DNA from: Helopsaltes ochotensis | Lineage: Eukaryota > Chordata > Aves > Passeriformes > Locustellidae | Length of the DNA: 64,000 nucleotides | Direction of reading: 5' to 3' | Assembly (NCBI GenBank): GCA_013400155.1 | Contig: VXBM01000542.1 | Location: 461,658-525,657, forward strand | Shown: one piece after another, positions 43,501 to 53,400 of the stretch | How positions within the stretch are numbered: the first letter of the stretch is position 1 | How the letters are laid out: every line of letters begins with the position of its first letter | Made by a program: the position numbers and the translations under genes | The notes under the pieces: model-generated | Told to the model about the DNA's origin: nothing | Database searches by the model: none | Seen by the model: only the letters and a program-made list of their open reading frames with translations

Positions 43501-46500
43501 TCACCACCGTTCCTGCACTAATGCCGTGTCTGCGCCAAGGCATCACCTCGAGCTCAGTCTGGGATGTGCTGGAGCCCACCCACACTCCCTCCATGTCCTG
43601 CCTCCCTCTCTTGCCCAGGAGCCTGGGCAGAGGGCTGAACCCTGCTCCAGACCAGGCAGAAGCTCATGGAGCAGCTCTCACTCACCACCTCCCCAGCTTT
43701 CAGCTGCACGGCAAACACAGAAGACCTGGCTTTATAAAGAGACACTCACCTGGTGAGAAAGGGACAGCTGCTGCCTCGGAGATGACCGGGAGGACCACGA
43801 AGGATTGTGGAGAAGGAGATGGACTGGATGGGACCCACTTTGTCGTGGCTGTAGTTGGCGAGGAGCCGCAGCTCCCCATCGTAGAATTTTACCTGCCCTT
43901 TCACATCACCTGTGACTATACAGCTGCAGGGAAGGGAAAGTTATTAACCAACACACTGACTGAAAACTCCCAAATATTTATTGGAGAGTTTCCTTGGGTG
44001 GAAGCAAATCTCTTCCCCATTTCTCTGCACAAGTACACGAGCAGAACCCTGCACAGATGTGCAGGAGAAAGCCGGGGTTGTGCAGAAAACAGCGGCTTTG
44101 CTGTGACCCTGCCTTGTCCCTGCCGTGTCCCCAAGGCTGTCGCAGCGTTTGGTGGCTGTCTGCTCCCTCTGCCGGTAGCGGCTGGGAGGCTGAGCTGTCC
44201 CAGCAAAGCTGGCATCGCATCACCACCATTTTCAACCTCATTTCCACCCCCAGGCAAATCCATTGCTGGAAAATTACTCAAAAACCAGCAGCACTTTCCT
44301 GCGTGAGTGACCATGCTGCCAAGTGACTTAAAATTCCAACATCATCTCTGCCACTCTGACAGCTGAGGTACCTGAGGACTGTACCTACAGCTAATGAAAA
44401 GGGCTGTCTCGTTACCTCTCCAACACTTGGAGCACGGTAAGACTCTCCTTCTGCATTGTCACCACTTTGGTGGCTGTTATTCCATGGGGTTTGGGTGGCA
44501 GTTCCTCGGGGAGAGTGCGGGCATTGTCGGTGTCCCATACCACCAGATTCCCGGCCGAGGTGCCCGTCAGAGCTTGGGTGTTGTTAAAATGGAAAACGGA
44601 CTGGCTGAACTGTCCCACCAGGCACTTGAAGGTCTGTGGAGACAGCAGCCAGGCATTGTTTTTATGCCAGAGCTGGCTCTGCCCTCCTCAAGCGGAGAGG
44701 TCTCTGCTTGGTGCTCATAACATCCCCTTCCAGTCCCATGGCAGGGAAAGAGATGAGAGCCCCAGGAGAAAATGCAATGGGGCACCTTGGAGAGAGAGCC
44801 TTTCTTGAGCAAACCTGGCTTGTCCCAGTCCGAGGGGCACAGGCTGGGGCCACGGCCACTGTTTTTGCTTAAGGGGCTGGGGAGGGACAGTGCTGCTGGC
44901 AGCAGGAAAGGCAAGAGGGTGACATGCTGTGCTCCCTCCCTGCTGTGCTCACCTGGTTGCTCAGGAATGGTGCCCCATACTGCAAACCGGAATCATCCTG
45001 GGAAAAGCAGAGAAAACATCCAGGATAGGGATTTTGGAACTGAGCTCTGCAGTGCCAGCATGTCCCCTCCCCACACCCCACACTGTGGTGACCCAAGCAG
45101 GGCTCCTGGGGCAGAAACGCTCCAAGGTCTTGCAAAGAGCACAAAACATCCTCTCCTTCCACCTGCTGCTTTCCAAAAGCTGCTGAATGGCACAAGAACC
45201 ACGGGAAAGCAGGAGTGGGAGAGGTGAGGAACATCCCTGCCACAGTTGGGCCTGACCAGTGTGGGAGAGGAGGGAGTGTGATATTCTGTCCAGACCACTT
45301 TGGGATCTGAAAAGGGCAGGGAGCAAGGAAGAGATAGATCCACAGAGTGTGACCCCAGTTGAGGACAGACACCCAGCCACCTCCTTTCTGGCACCAGAAA
45401 CACAACTTCCCAACTTACCCACAGGTAAAATATCACCTGGGTTTTGCTGTTGCTGACAAACTCATGGGGATTCTGAGGGTTAAAAATGACATAATCCTGA
45501 AATTCAAAGAATTGCATTAGCGCCAAGCTGAGCAATGCTTTCTGCTTATTCTTCCATCCAAAACCACAGCTTTTATCCAAAACCACCTCACCAGCTGCAC
45601 TGAACTGAAAACAGAGGACACCTCATGCCTGTCAGGCATCAGAGGAACAGGGATAACCCTCTGGAATGCTCTGCTGCATCAGGGCTGAGGGTGTGATCCT
45701 GCTTCCCTTCCCCAGCTGACACCTCCCAGCAGCCCCATGCTGGGTGCGAGCTGCTGAGGATGGGGCTGCCCAGTCCAGCCCTTCTGCCCCTCTTGGCCAC
45801 GGTCACTTACCTGATGCCCAAACTCGGGCTTCAGCTCGATGCTGCATATGGGTTTCTCTGTGGGCAAAGTCCATCTCCAAACACAAACTTTCTGCAAGAG
45901 AAGGGAAGAAAAATCCAAAGAACACTTGTGGCTTTCTGGAAGGTTGGGGGAGTCAGGTAAATCTCATTTCCTGCCCACTGCAGGGGCTGGAGTGGCCTGA
46001 AAGACTGAAGCAGGGTAAAACCCAGCACAGCCTGGCAGCAGAAAGCTTAATTTTAGGAAATAATGCTTGAAATTGCTTAGATGAAAGTGATGAAGTTAGA
46101 AACTTTTATCCCAAATTAAGATCCATTTTCTCAACTCTGCAGCATTCACTTTCATTAAAGATTTGTCTTTTAATGGCTCAGGAAAAACAAGGCATCACTC
46201 TGCAAACCCACTCCCCTCCTCTCCTGCTCTCCCCAGCTGAATTCCCACCTCCCCTGTGCTGCACTGCGAAAAAACTTCCAGGTCTCTATCCTGCAAAGCT
46301 GTGAAAGAGGAGATATTCTCTTCACCTGAACAGTAGCAGCACTAATGGTCACCAAATACTTGGAATCCCGGGAAATGGCAACGGCACAGACCCCGTCCTC
46401 TGAATGACTCTCGAAGATGATGCGCACGGGTACCCTACGGAGCAGAGACCTCGTGGGTGCTCCTGGCAGCACAGGGGGTTCAAGGCAGCCGCTTTGGCAA

Positions 46501-48048
46501 AGTCTGTGGCACAATCCACCCACCCTGTTCTGTGGAGGAAGTGATGGAGGGAGGGAGGCTGCAAACACTGGTGCTGCCACAGGCTGGTGTTCGGTGTCCC
46601 CTCCATCCCTTCCTCCCAAGTAAATGGCACTGGGAAACAACTCACCAGGGATCTTTGAAGATCCTACAGCATGGAGGTGTGATGTACTTAGTCTGAGGGA
46701 GCTCAGTCCCATCTCAGTGTCCCATGGGTGTGGGTGATACAAGGATGATGAAGCATTTGGTTTGGTTTTGGTGCCTTTGCTGGTTTTTGTCTGTCCCTGT
46801 GTTCTCCCATTTTACTCTCAGCTGAGACTGGAGTCGGCCCTGAGTGATTTACTGGACAGAGGGGGTTTCCAAAAGAGGAGGTTCCTGGGAGCTTACCCAG
46901 AGTAGGAGTCCCACACCATGATCAGAGCATCTGGCCCTCGGTCGGCAGTCGCAACCCAGCGTTTGTCTTCGCTCACACACAGGCAGGAGATGACATTGGT
47001 GTGGCCCTGGGGGAGGGAAGCAGCAAAGTGCCTTGGAGGCTGCAAACCTGGGGCTGTTCTGTTTGTACCTTTTGTATGGGCTGCTCCCGGTTTGGTAGTA
47101 GGTGACCCCTGAGCTCAGGGCACCAGAGAGAGAGAGAGATGGAGGGAGGGGGTTCAGGAGAAGGGGAGGAGATGCTGGGCTGTGTGCCAGACCTGCAGGT
47201 GGAACTTCTTGTTCCGCCCGATATCGTGGATGACCACTGTGTGGGAGGAGACGTACAGGAGCACCCAGTCCTCCCCGTCCATCAGGCTGTGCACGGCCAG
47301 GCTGCTGTTGTAGCCAAAAGCCCAGGACAGGTCCTGCAGGGAAGAGGCAGCTCCTGGCTCTCAGCAGCCAGGGAAAAAAAAGGGCACACGAGGTGTGTGG
47401 GGTGATGGAAGAGAGCAGGAGTGCTGGGTGCCATGTGGACAATCCCCTTGGCACTGTGCCCGCTGCTACTCACAAGGGGGTAAAGGCTTCTGTCCCTGGT
47501 CTTCCCAAACAGCATCCCTGGAGAGGCTGCCCACACCAAGCTGCCAGAGCCTTTGTGCAGTGTGTGCTTCTCCCTGTAGCCTGAGAGAGAGCTGGAGATG
47601 GGTCCCTTAGCCTCAGACAGGGCTGGGGTGGTTCAGGGGGTCCAGCACCCTCCGGGCATGATGTCCCAGCACTGCCTTCCCCCAGGGTGCCCTGGCTCCC
47701 AGCCCAGGTGCTGAGCAGGATGTCTGAGATCTCCATACCTAAAGGAGATGAGTGGGGGCATGACGGTGACTCTCGACTATCATTTGGTGATTCTCCCTTC
47801 TCCCTTGCAGTTGCAAGGGGATCCTTGAAAAGGAAGAGAGGTTTTGGTCAATGCTGGCTCCTGGGCTGGTCTGGGTTGGGACTGCCCTGTGGCTGCCAGG
47901 AATGAACCCCAGCATGTCCCAGATCCCAGAGGTTGTTTCCACCAGGACCTGCCCCAGACCCTGTCTCAAACAGGACTTTCCATGGTGCTGCCCTCACCTT
48001 CTCAGGCTGTACATCCATCTCCTGAGCCATCTCTCTGTCCTGGGACAT
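32094..48048 (-). CDS. CFAP251: CFAP251 (WDR66), axonemal WD-repeat protein, 22 coding exons
   Basis: CFAP251 belongs to the calmodulin- and spoke-associated complex that anchors radial spoke 3 in motile cilia and sperm tails. Coding exons, 5' to 3' on the minus strand: 48048-47998, 47823-47739, 47580-47474, 47333-47193, 47006-46897, 46434-46326, 45891-45811, 45496-45419, 44997-44953, 44633-44416, 43923-43750, 41868-41621, 41531-41383, 40924-40751, 40475-40291, 39762-39648, 39458-39295, 37038-36948, 36745-36602, 34562-34334, 33159-33058, 32203-32094. All borders are GT-AG, phases agree, and the 2910 bases encode 969 residues plus stop. WD-type strands recur, for example ALIMVWDSYSG (153-165), KVCVWRW (202-208), NLVVWDTDN, GLLKVWEYKQTQYL and FTAGGKERTFMKWKV. 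The C-terminus holds EF-hand-like helices. Human CFAP251 has about 1150 residues (from memory); the difference is a long acidic N-terminus. The first two exons rest on splice signals and phase only. Confidence 0.94.
32204..33057 (-). other. CFAP251: CFAP251 intron 21
   Basis: Intron between exons 21 and 22, donor GTACAG at 33057-33052. Nothing else recognised. Confidence 0.85.
33160..34333 (-). other. CFAP251: CFAP251 intron 20
   Basis: Intron between exons 20 and 21, donor GTGGGT at 34333-34328, acceptor TTTTGTGCAG. Nothing else recognised. Confidence 0.85.
34563..36601 (-). other. CFAP251: CFAP251 intron 19
   Basis: Two-kilobase intron. The donor is the weak GTTGGT at 36601-36596 and the acceptor is GATCTTTAG. 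Several overlapping open frames (34602-35640) occur on both strands but match no family and fit no exon phase. Confidence 0.8.
37039..39294 (-). other. CFAP251: CFAP251 intron 17
   Basis: Intron between exons 17 and 18. The phase-2 end of exon 17 (aac cta cc) joins directly to the T that opens exon 18, so no exon is needed between. Two overlapping minus-strand frames at 37480-37790 are therefore not treated as coding. No repeat was recognised. Confidence 0.85.
39763..40290 (-). other. CFAP251: CFAP251 intron 15
   Basis: Intron between exons 15 and 16. Its 5' end carries the second copy of the 25-bp duplication; the acceptor is CCTTCAG next to 39762. Nothing else recognised. Confidence 0.85.
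40254..40305. repeat. 25-bp tandem duplication across CFAP251 exon 15 donor
   Basis: Two perfect 25-base units lie side by side (40255-40279 and 40280-40304). Each contains the minus-strand sequence TGCAG|GTAGAG. The exon-proximal copy gives the donor at 40290-40289 used in the model; the second copy offers an identical donor 25 bases further into the intron. Confidence 0.95.
40925..41382 (-). other. CFAP251: CFAP251 intron 13
   Basis: Intron between exons 13 and 14. Donor GTAAGC, acceptor TTGTTGCAG. Nothing else recognised. Confidence 0.85.
41869..43749 (-). other. CFAP251: CFAP251 intron 11, with CR1 insertion
   Basis: Intron between exons 11 and 12, donor GTGAGTG and acceptor CGCTAAACAG. 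It contains a CR1 fragment (about 42453-42800) in the same orientation as the gene. No other exon was recognised. Confidence 0.85.
42453..42800 (-). mobile_element. CR1-type LINE 3' portion, minus orientation
   Basis: Read on the plus strand, the segment shows the reverse complement of a CR1 3' end. It starts ATCACAGAGTGGTTTGAATG, followed by GGAAGGGACCTTAAAGATCA, CTTCCACTAGACCAGGTTAC, GGCATGGGGCATCCACAGC and AAGAATTTCTTCCTATATCC. It continues through CTCCCCTTGTCCTGTCACTC to a tail with CTTCCCCAGGCTGAGTC. About 350 bases remain; the inner boundary is soft. It has no intact reading frame. Confidence 0.9.
43924..46896 (-). other. CFAP251: CFAP251 introns 5-10 (between short exons)
   Basis: The introns are 46435-46896, 45892-46325, 45497-45810, 44998-45418, 44634-44952 and 43924-44415, each 314-492 bases. 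They hold nothing I recognise. Many overlapping open frames occur because the sequence is GC-rich, but only the listed exons have matching splice sites and CFAP251-like translation. Confidence 0.8.
47474..48048 (-). CDS. CFAP251: CFAP251 N-terminal exons 1-3 (inferred)
   Basis: Exon 1 (48048-47998) reads MSQDREMAQEMDVQPEK, with an in-frame TGA just upstream of the ATG, then donor GTGAGG. Exon 2 (47823-47739) follows a pyrimidine-rich acceptor ending AAG, is Ser/Pro/Glu-rich (EKGESPNDSRESPS) and ends at donor GTATGG. Exon 3 (47580-47474) has acceptor CTCTCTCTCAG and donor GTGAGT; it includes SGSLVWAASPGMLFG and ends DRSLYPL, running in phase into DLSWAFGYNSS of exon 4. Phase agreement across all three is good support. 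Similarity to known CFAP251 is convincing only from the end of exon 3 onward. An upstream non-coding or coding exon in the CpG-rich 48540-48790 region cannot be excluded. Confidence 0.6.
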
Positions 48049-48539
48049 CTCCTGGGCTCACTGCTTAGTGCTGCTCTTCCCTCAGTGGGTTACTCCAGTG
48101 TAACTTCACATGGACCATCCATCCACACCCTCACCCACCTCTCAGGGACCTGGGGTGTGGAGATCCTCTGAAATGCTTCTCCCCTCACACTCTCCCAGAT
48201 TTGGTTGCACAACCTGGAATTGGGTACAGCAGGAGGAAAGGGAACCCGTAAAGCTGGGAAATGGGGCCCAGAGCCCCTTCTCAGCTCCAGCAACACTCCC
48301 AGACTGAGCACAAGCCCAGTACAGCGGTTATTCCAGTTGAGCGCAGGCTCCCTCCCTTGTCTGCCCGCACACCGCGCCGGACATGAAAATTTCCCTTTCG
48401 GATGGGGTTTTGTCACAGTCCCTGGAAGCACAGAGCCGCTCCTGGGCGGCAGCTGCTTCATCTCTGGCTTCACGGGTCTGGATTTGAGCCAACACCGAAA
48501 CCTTGTGCACAGAAAACTCTCACGGGAGCGGAAGAGGCC

Positions 48540-48790
48540 TTGGGAAAAACCCTCCCCGGGCCCCGGCAGGCGGGACGGGAGCTCGGGTCTCACCGCGCTC
48601 ACACGGAGCCGTTCCCAAGACCCCTCCAGGCTTCGGTGCCTCCTGCTATCCCGAGGGACCCTCCCGAAGACCCTCCCGAGGACCCCCCCGCTCACCGACA
48701 CAGCGATCCCCGCGTCTCTCTGCCTCTGCGACCGCCGTTCCCAGGCAACGGCTGCACCGGCAGCACCGGCAGCGCCACCGGCTGAGCCGG
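48540..48790 (-). promoter_or_regulatory. CFAP251: CpG-rich region, possible CFAP251 promoter
   Basis: The 250 bases from 48540 are CpG-dense and lie upstream of the inferred first CFAP251 coding exon on the minus strand. They include the string CCGCCGTTCCCAGGCAACGG near 48732. GTTNCCATGGNAAC-like and GTTGCC-type half-sites such as this are reminiscent of RFX X-box motifs found at cilia gene promoters. That match is by eye and only partial. Confidence 0.4.
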
Positions 48791-48990
48791 GAAACGCCGG
48801 GACAGAGAGAGGGGAAACCTCCTCATCCCCACCGGCTGAGCCAGGAAACGCCGGGACAGAGAGGGGGAACCTCCTCATCCCCACCGGGTGAGCCGGGAAA
48901 CGCCGGGACAGAGAGGGGAAACCTCCTCATCCCCTCCGGCTGAGCCGGGAAACGCCGGGACAGAGAGGGGAAACCTCCTCATCCCCACCG
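48781..48990. repeat. Minisatellite, four copies of a 52-54-bp unit
   Basis: Units lie at 48781-48834, 48835-48886, 48887-48938 and 48939-48990. Each runs from a CCGGCTGAGCCGGGAAACGC-type start through GACAGAGAGGGG to CCTCCTCATCCCCACCG. Copies differ by a few substitutions, and the first carries two extra bases. The array sits between the CFAP251 5' end and the PSMD9 3' end. It produces open frames on both strands that are not genes. Confidence 0.95.
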
Positions 48991-50454
48991 GCTGCCAGGA
49001 AGAGGCAGCGCTGTCCCCACCCCGCTCAAGCAGGGACCCGCAGGAGGGAGCATTCAGCCCTTCACCCTGCTCAAGCCTAAATCCCGCTCATGGCTGTGAC
49101 GAAGCCCCCTCTTGGCATCGCCGGAGCCATTCGGGACCGAACCCTCGCCCTGCCCGAGGAATAGGATGAGGGATCTTTATCCAATGCCCCTCACAAGGAC
49201 TTGTAGGCAGCTCTGCTCCAGTGGCTTCCCTGAGCAGGACAAGTGAAGTGAAAGCGAGAAAAATCATCCCCCAACCTGCGCGTCCCTCAGCTCTCGGCAC
49301 TTGCACAGGGAATCCACTCCGAGGGCTCACTCCAGGCTCTCACTTCACCCCTGCAGATAATCAGCTTCAAACGCTCCCAGCTGTTGACCTCAGCCTTGCT
49401 GTTAAGCTCAAATAATAACAATTTCTAAACTTAATTTGTTTTTCCTTCTGCCCAGAAGGAGCCTCACACCCTGCTGGGAGCGGAAAGGAGATTTGTTATC
49501 AGCTCCCATTATCGCTGTGACCCAGAGAGGCTGCCCCAAATAATGACTTCTAGGAGAACAGAGAGAGGCAATACTCAGTTTTATTGTTTTGAGAGACTAT
49601 TTTGATGTTCAACCGGAAATAAGCTTCAAACACACCAGTCATTCCCAGAATCCCTTCAAACAAGTTTATGCACCTGTTGTGGTTTAGGAATGGTATTCCC
49701 CAATTTTCTGTTCCCACTGAAAATACCCCAGACCATGTGCCACTCACACATTCCTCCCATTGCTCCTGCAGCAGGATGGAGAGGAGAATGGGAGGCACAA
49801 AAAGGTAAACCCTGTCCTGGCTGGAACCACGAAAACACCCCAAAATCAACTCCTGCAAATAGATTTTTTAAAAAGTAAAAGAAAATAGAGAGAGAGAAGC
49901 CAAATTGGAAGTGCTTTTATCATGACTACATAAACTACTAGAAGTTCCAAAAGTAGAATTATAAACCCTATTCCTCACCTCATTGTGTTAAAAGTTTTTT
50001 TAGGTATTCCAAAAATCCTTTCTGTACGTTCACTGACTTTAAAAGTTGTGGCAACGTGGGGAATTTGAAGTATCAAACTTGCATATCTCCTGCCTGTCAT
50101 CTACTATGACAGGCATCAAAAAGTGCTCTAGGACTTTTTAGCATATATTACATGATACTCAGTGAGGAGTTTTACAGGGGAGAAAAAAGGAATGCTCTGT
50201 TATCACCAAACAAGAGCATTTCAAGCTTTTTGGAGCGTGTGTCAAGTGAGATTTGGGTCTCTCTCGAGCCTTATTCTAAATTGATATAAGGTGGAAGAGA
50301 TGAGAAGCCACATCTGCAGCTCTGCAGGTTCCTCCTGACAACCAGTGCAATTCCGAGCTGCAGGCAGGCCCTGCTCTGCCACAACCCTTCAGGCACCAGA
50401 GGTCACAGCAACACCACGTAGGGAAGTTTTCAAACCAGATCAGAGTCCAGAAAG
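48991..50454. other. Intergenic region between CFAP251 and PSMD9
   Basis: About 1.5 kb, GC-rich near the minisatellite and AT-rich after 49560. A minus-strand AATAAA hexamer at 49580-49585 could serve as a distal PSMD9 polyadenylation signal. No exon or RNA gene was recognised. Confidence 0.55.
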
Positions 50455-50471
50455 CAGGCACAAGCTTCAGC

Positions 50472-50477
50472 TTTATT
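50472..50477 (-). terminator. PSMD9: PSMD9 polyadenylation signal
   Basis: An AATAAA hexamer on the minus strand begins only 16 bases after the PSMD9 stop codon. It is followed by GU-rich sequence (on the transcript, GCTTGTGCCTGCTTTCTGG). That predicts a 3' UTR of about 40 bases. A distal site at 49580-49585 is possible. Confidence 0.6.
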
Positions 50478-50493
50478 GTTCTTCAACCCATGG

Positions 50494-53272
50494 TCATCTT
50501 TGTAAAGGAATGATATTGCAGCTGAAAAAGAAGAGGGTAGAAGGAAATAATTAATTTCCTTTCTCAAACAGGCCCAGAAGAACTGACATGGGATGGATCA
50601 GATCCACCACCACCCTCCTCCACCAGTTTCCTCTGCCAGACAAACCAATCACTGAGTTCTTTCTCCCTGTGCTTATGTTTGACAGAACTCGACTCCCTGT
50701 ATCCCTGTGCAGAACCAGCAGCCTCCAGCTCCCTGGTGAGGTCTGTCACAGTGGGCAGTGACACAGCCAGGGCTGGCCCTGCTCAGGAAACGTGCCCTGA
50801 GCTGGTGAAAGCCTCTTCCCTTCCAGCAAGTGAAACAGAAGCTCACCCCAGAAGGCCCTTCCCAGCCCATCGCTTTGGAGTCAGCCCCACGTGCACCCTT
50901 CTGCCACCACGGATCACAGTCACGCTCAGGGGCCTCTGAAAGAGAGGAAAAAATAAAAAATTAACCAAAATATTCCACTTTTCCATCACAAAGTCAACGC
51001 TCTTCTTTCTTTTGCTGAAGCACCAGAAGAACATTAAGCCCAAAGAACTGTTCTTCAGCAGCGCCCATCCCCACTCCTGTGGCTGTAACTGAAGGAAAGT
51101 GTTTTGTGTGAAGTCATCTCCAGGAGATCCCTCACTTCCACCACCAAGCACTTAATGGTTGTGGCAGCTTCTCTGGCCAGTCTACAAGGGTGGCACAGCA
51201 ATGCTGCTGCAGGGAGGCCCCAGGGAGAACAAAGTGATGCTCACAGCAAAGAGCACACACCTCTCAGCTCTTCCATTCATGAGCAAATAGCTCAGTGCTG
51301 TGAGAGAACAAGGCTACGCCAGCACAGACTGAATCTGACACTGTTTCTGACACGGAAATGATGATTCCAGAGATCCAAGTTCCATAGAAAAAGCTGTGGC
51401 TAACAGAGACAGGCGGAAGAATGCAGCCACAGCAGGAATGAGCTCACCCCCTCGCTGTGCTGCACCACCGTGGCAATGTTCTGCAGGTTCTGGAAGTTGG
51501 TTGCATTGACAGATCCAAACTCCACAATCTCGTCATCAACTTGAAGTCCCTGGACAGAGACAGAAGAGAAATGAGCATCTGCATTCTCCAAAACCAGGTA
51601 AAATCACAGGTTATATCACAGGAGCATCACCCCTCACCCAGCCACAGGGAGAGAGATGTGCCACAACACTTCTCACACTCAGGCAAGTGAACATCACTCC
51701 AGCCTCTCCATGGCCACAGGCAGAGGTAAGTGTTCATTCCTCTCTTCTGTTTCAAGGGAAGGGGAATACTGAGGCTGGAATGGTCAGTGAGGTGTGGAAG
51801 GAGCTGTGTGGTGCCAGGATACAGCTCGGAGAACACCCATCTCACTCCTGTGCAGTGGCCAGCCCCTTCACAGGACATCCCAAGGTGATAAAAAAACCCA
51901 GTGACACCCTAATCAAGCCCCCCGCTTATTCCCACTGATTAACAAGGGGGAGAGGGAGCCATGAGCTGCCTGGCTCCAGACACCGCCCTCCCCACGAGCT
52001 GTGCCCCACGTACCGAGACACTGGCGGGAGAGCCCGGGGTCACGGCGTTCACTTTGGCAAAGGCCTGGGGCAGGCTCTGGTTCTGGCTCATGGCCTCGGC
52101 CAAGGCCTCCGCCTCATCCCTGGCGTGCTTCTCCTTCTCCCGGGCGTGCAGCTTGTGCAGAGCTTCCTCCACCTGCTTCATCAGGGCCTTGTGATCGTTC
52201 TGCAAACCTGTGGGTGACACACCATGAGCACGCGGGGGGCTGGAGAGGCGTCCCACAGGGCTCTCAGCACCTGCTCCCCTCTGCAGCCATGCGGAGCAGC
52301 GCCCTGGCTGGCTCTGATCTCAGCAAGAACCTCTGCTCTATCTGCTGGCGCCTGGTGCCAGCCCGGCAGATGTTTATCAGACACGGGGAAAACCACCCGA
52401 GGAATTTTGGTAAACATGCAAAGGCAGAAGAGCTGGGAGGCCCATGACCCCTTAAAAACTCAGTGAGCAGCTTAAATCTTCTTTCCATTAAGTCACCTGC
52501 TGTTATGTATGAAGAGAAAAACCCATCCTGAATGCCAGGGCACTGGCATTTTCCCAGGGGAAAGCCTGGGATGAAATAAAATGCCAAGCTGTTTCCTACC
52601 CAAATTTTATTCTACAAACAGCACAGAAAAGCTTTGTTGCATTTCACAGATCCCTCTGTAGCAGTGGCAGAATTTCAGTGCCGCTGCAGCAACACGCGGA
52701 CAAAAGCGTTTTACTGACTCAGCCCAGGCGGCAGCTCCGAGCACTGAGCAGAAGCACCGGGAAACAGCGCAGCCCTGGGCTCCGGCTCTGAGGAATTACA
52801 AGGAGCGAGATGGGGGTGTCAGAGAATTAAGCGGCGTCACCGCTGTTACGCGCTGCTGTCCCGGGCAGAGGCCGCGTTTCCCCCGCACATCCCGGTTTCG
52901 CCGGCTCATCCCGCGGGACGCGGCCCGGCCCCCCCGCCCGGCTGCCGTTCCCCGCTCACAGATGATGTTGTGCCGGGCGGTGCGCACTTGGTACAGGTCG
53001 ATGTCTGCGCGGGGGAAGCCCTCGGCGTCCACCAGCGGCTCGTGCATCCCGACGCCCTTTTGCTGTGAGGGAAGAGGCGGCGGTTGGGAGGGGGCCGGGC
53101 CCCGGGCCCGCACGGCGCCCCCCGGCCCGGCCCGGCCCGGCCCTGCCCGGACACCGACCCCCTCCAGCAGCTCGTAGCAGGCCTTGATCTGCGCCTCGAT
53201 CTCGTCCTTGCGCCGCACCAGCTGCTGGACATCGCTGACGGTGACGGGGCGGCCCCCGCCGGGTTCCGCCAT
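50494..53272 (-). CDS. PSMD9: PSMD9, 26S proteasome assembly chaperone with PDZ domain
   Basis: PSMD9 (p27, yeast Nas2) is an assembly chaperone that binds the ATPase subunit PSMC3 while the proteasome base is built, and leaves before completion. Six coding exons on the minus strand: 53272-53159, 53062-52960, 52207-52014, 51549-51448, 50935-50847, 50521-50494. Borders are GT-AG, phases agree, and 630 bases give 209 residues plus TGA; human has 223 (from memory). Residues 10-37 read VTVSDVQQLVRRKDEIEAQI onward, a coiled coil. Exon 2 contains GMHEPLVDAEGFPRADIDLY and ends RTARHNII. Exon 3 is a charged helix (KQVEEALHKLHAREKEK) ending in AKVNAVTPGSPAS. The PDZ domain spans about 120-195 with GLQVDDEIVEFGSVNATNF and VVQHSEG, then SVTVIRGGRR and RWAGKGLLG. 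The C-terminus is GCNIIPLQR. The start is the ATG in GCCATGG context within the CpG island. The gene is head to head with HPD. Confidence 0.97.
50522..52959 (-). other. PSMD9: PSMD9 introns 2-5
   Basis: The introns are 52208-52959, 51550-52013, 50936-51447 and 50522-50846. No additional exon, RNA gene or repeat was recognised. The plus-strand frames here (for example 51961-52447) are shadows of exon 3. Confidence 0.8.
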
Positions 53273-53400
53273 GGCCGCGGCCGGACGGGAGCCGGGACGG
53301 GCGCGGGGCGGGGCCGGGGCGGGCACGGGGCGGGGAAAGGGGCGGGGCCAGCCCTGGGGCGGGGCCAGCGGGGACCGTGCGGCGGTGGCCCAGCGGCGAC
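52860..53400 (-). promoter_or_regulatory. PSMD9: CpG island promoter of PSMD9 with GC boxes
   Basis: CpG-dense sequence covers PSMD9 exons 1 and 2 and extends upstream of the ATG. Between 53300 and 53365 there are several GGGGCGGGG or GGGCGGGG runs, the classic SP/KLF factor sites, and no TATA box. This is the usual architecture of a housekeeping promoter. The transcription start itself cannot be placed from sequence. Confidence 0.7.

Noticed and set aside
48090..48943. Frames of 127-264 codons on both strands around the CFAP251 start region
   Set aside because: They come from the 52-bp minisatellite and CpG-rich sequence. The phase-consistent exons lie elsewhere.
48781..48990. Direct repeats considered as a CRISPR array
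   Set aside because: Units are contiguous without unique spacers, and the context is a vertebrate genome.
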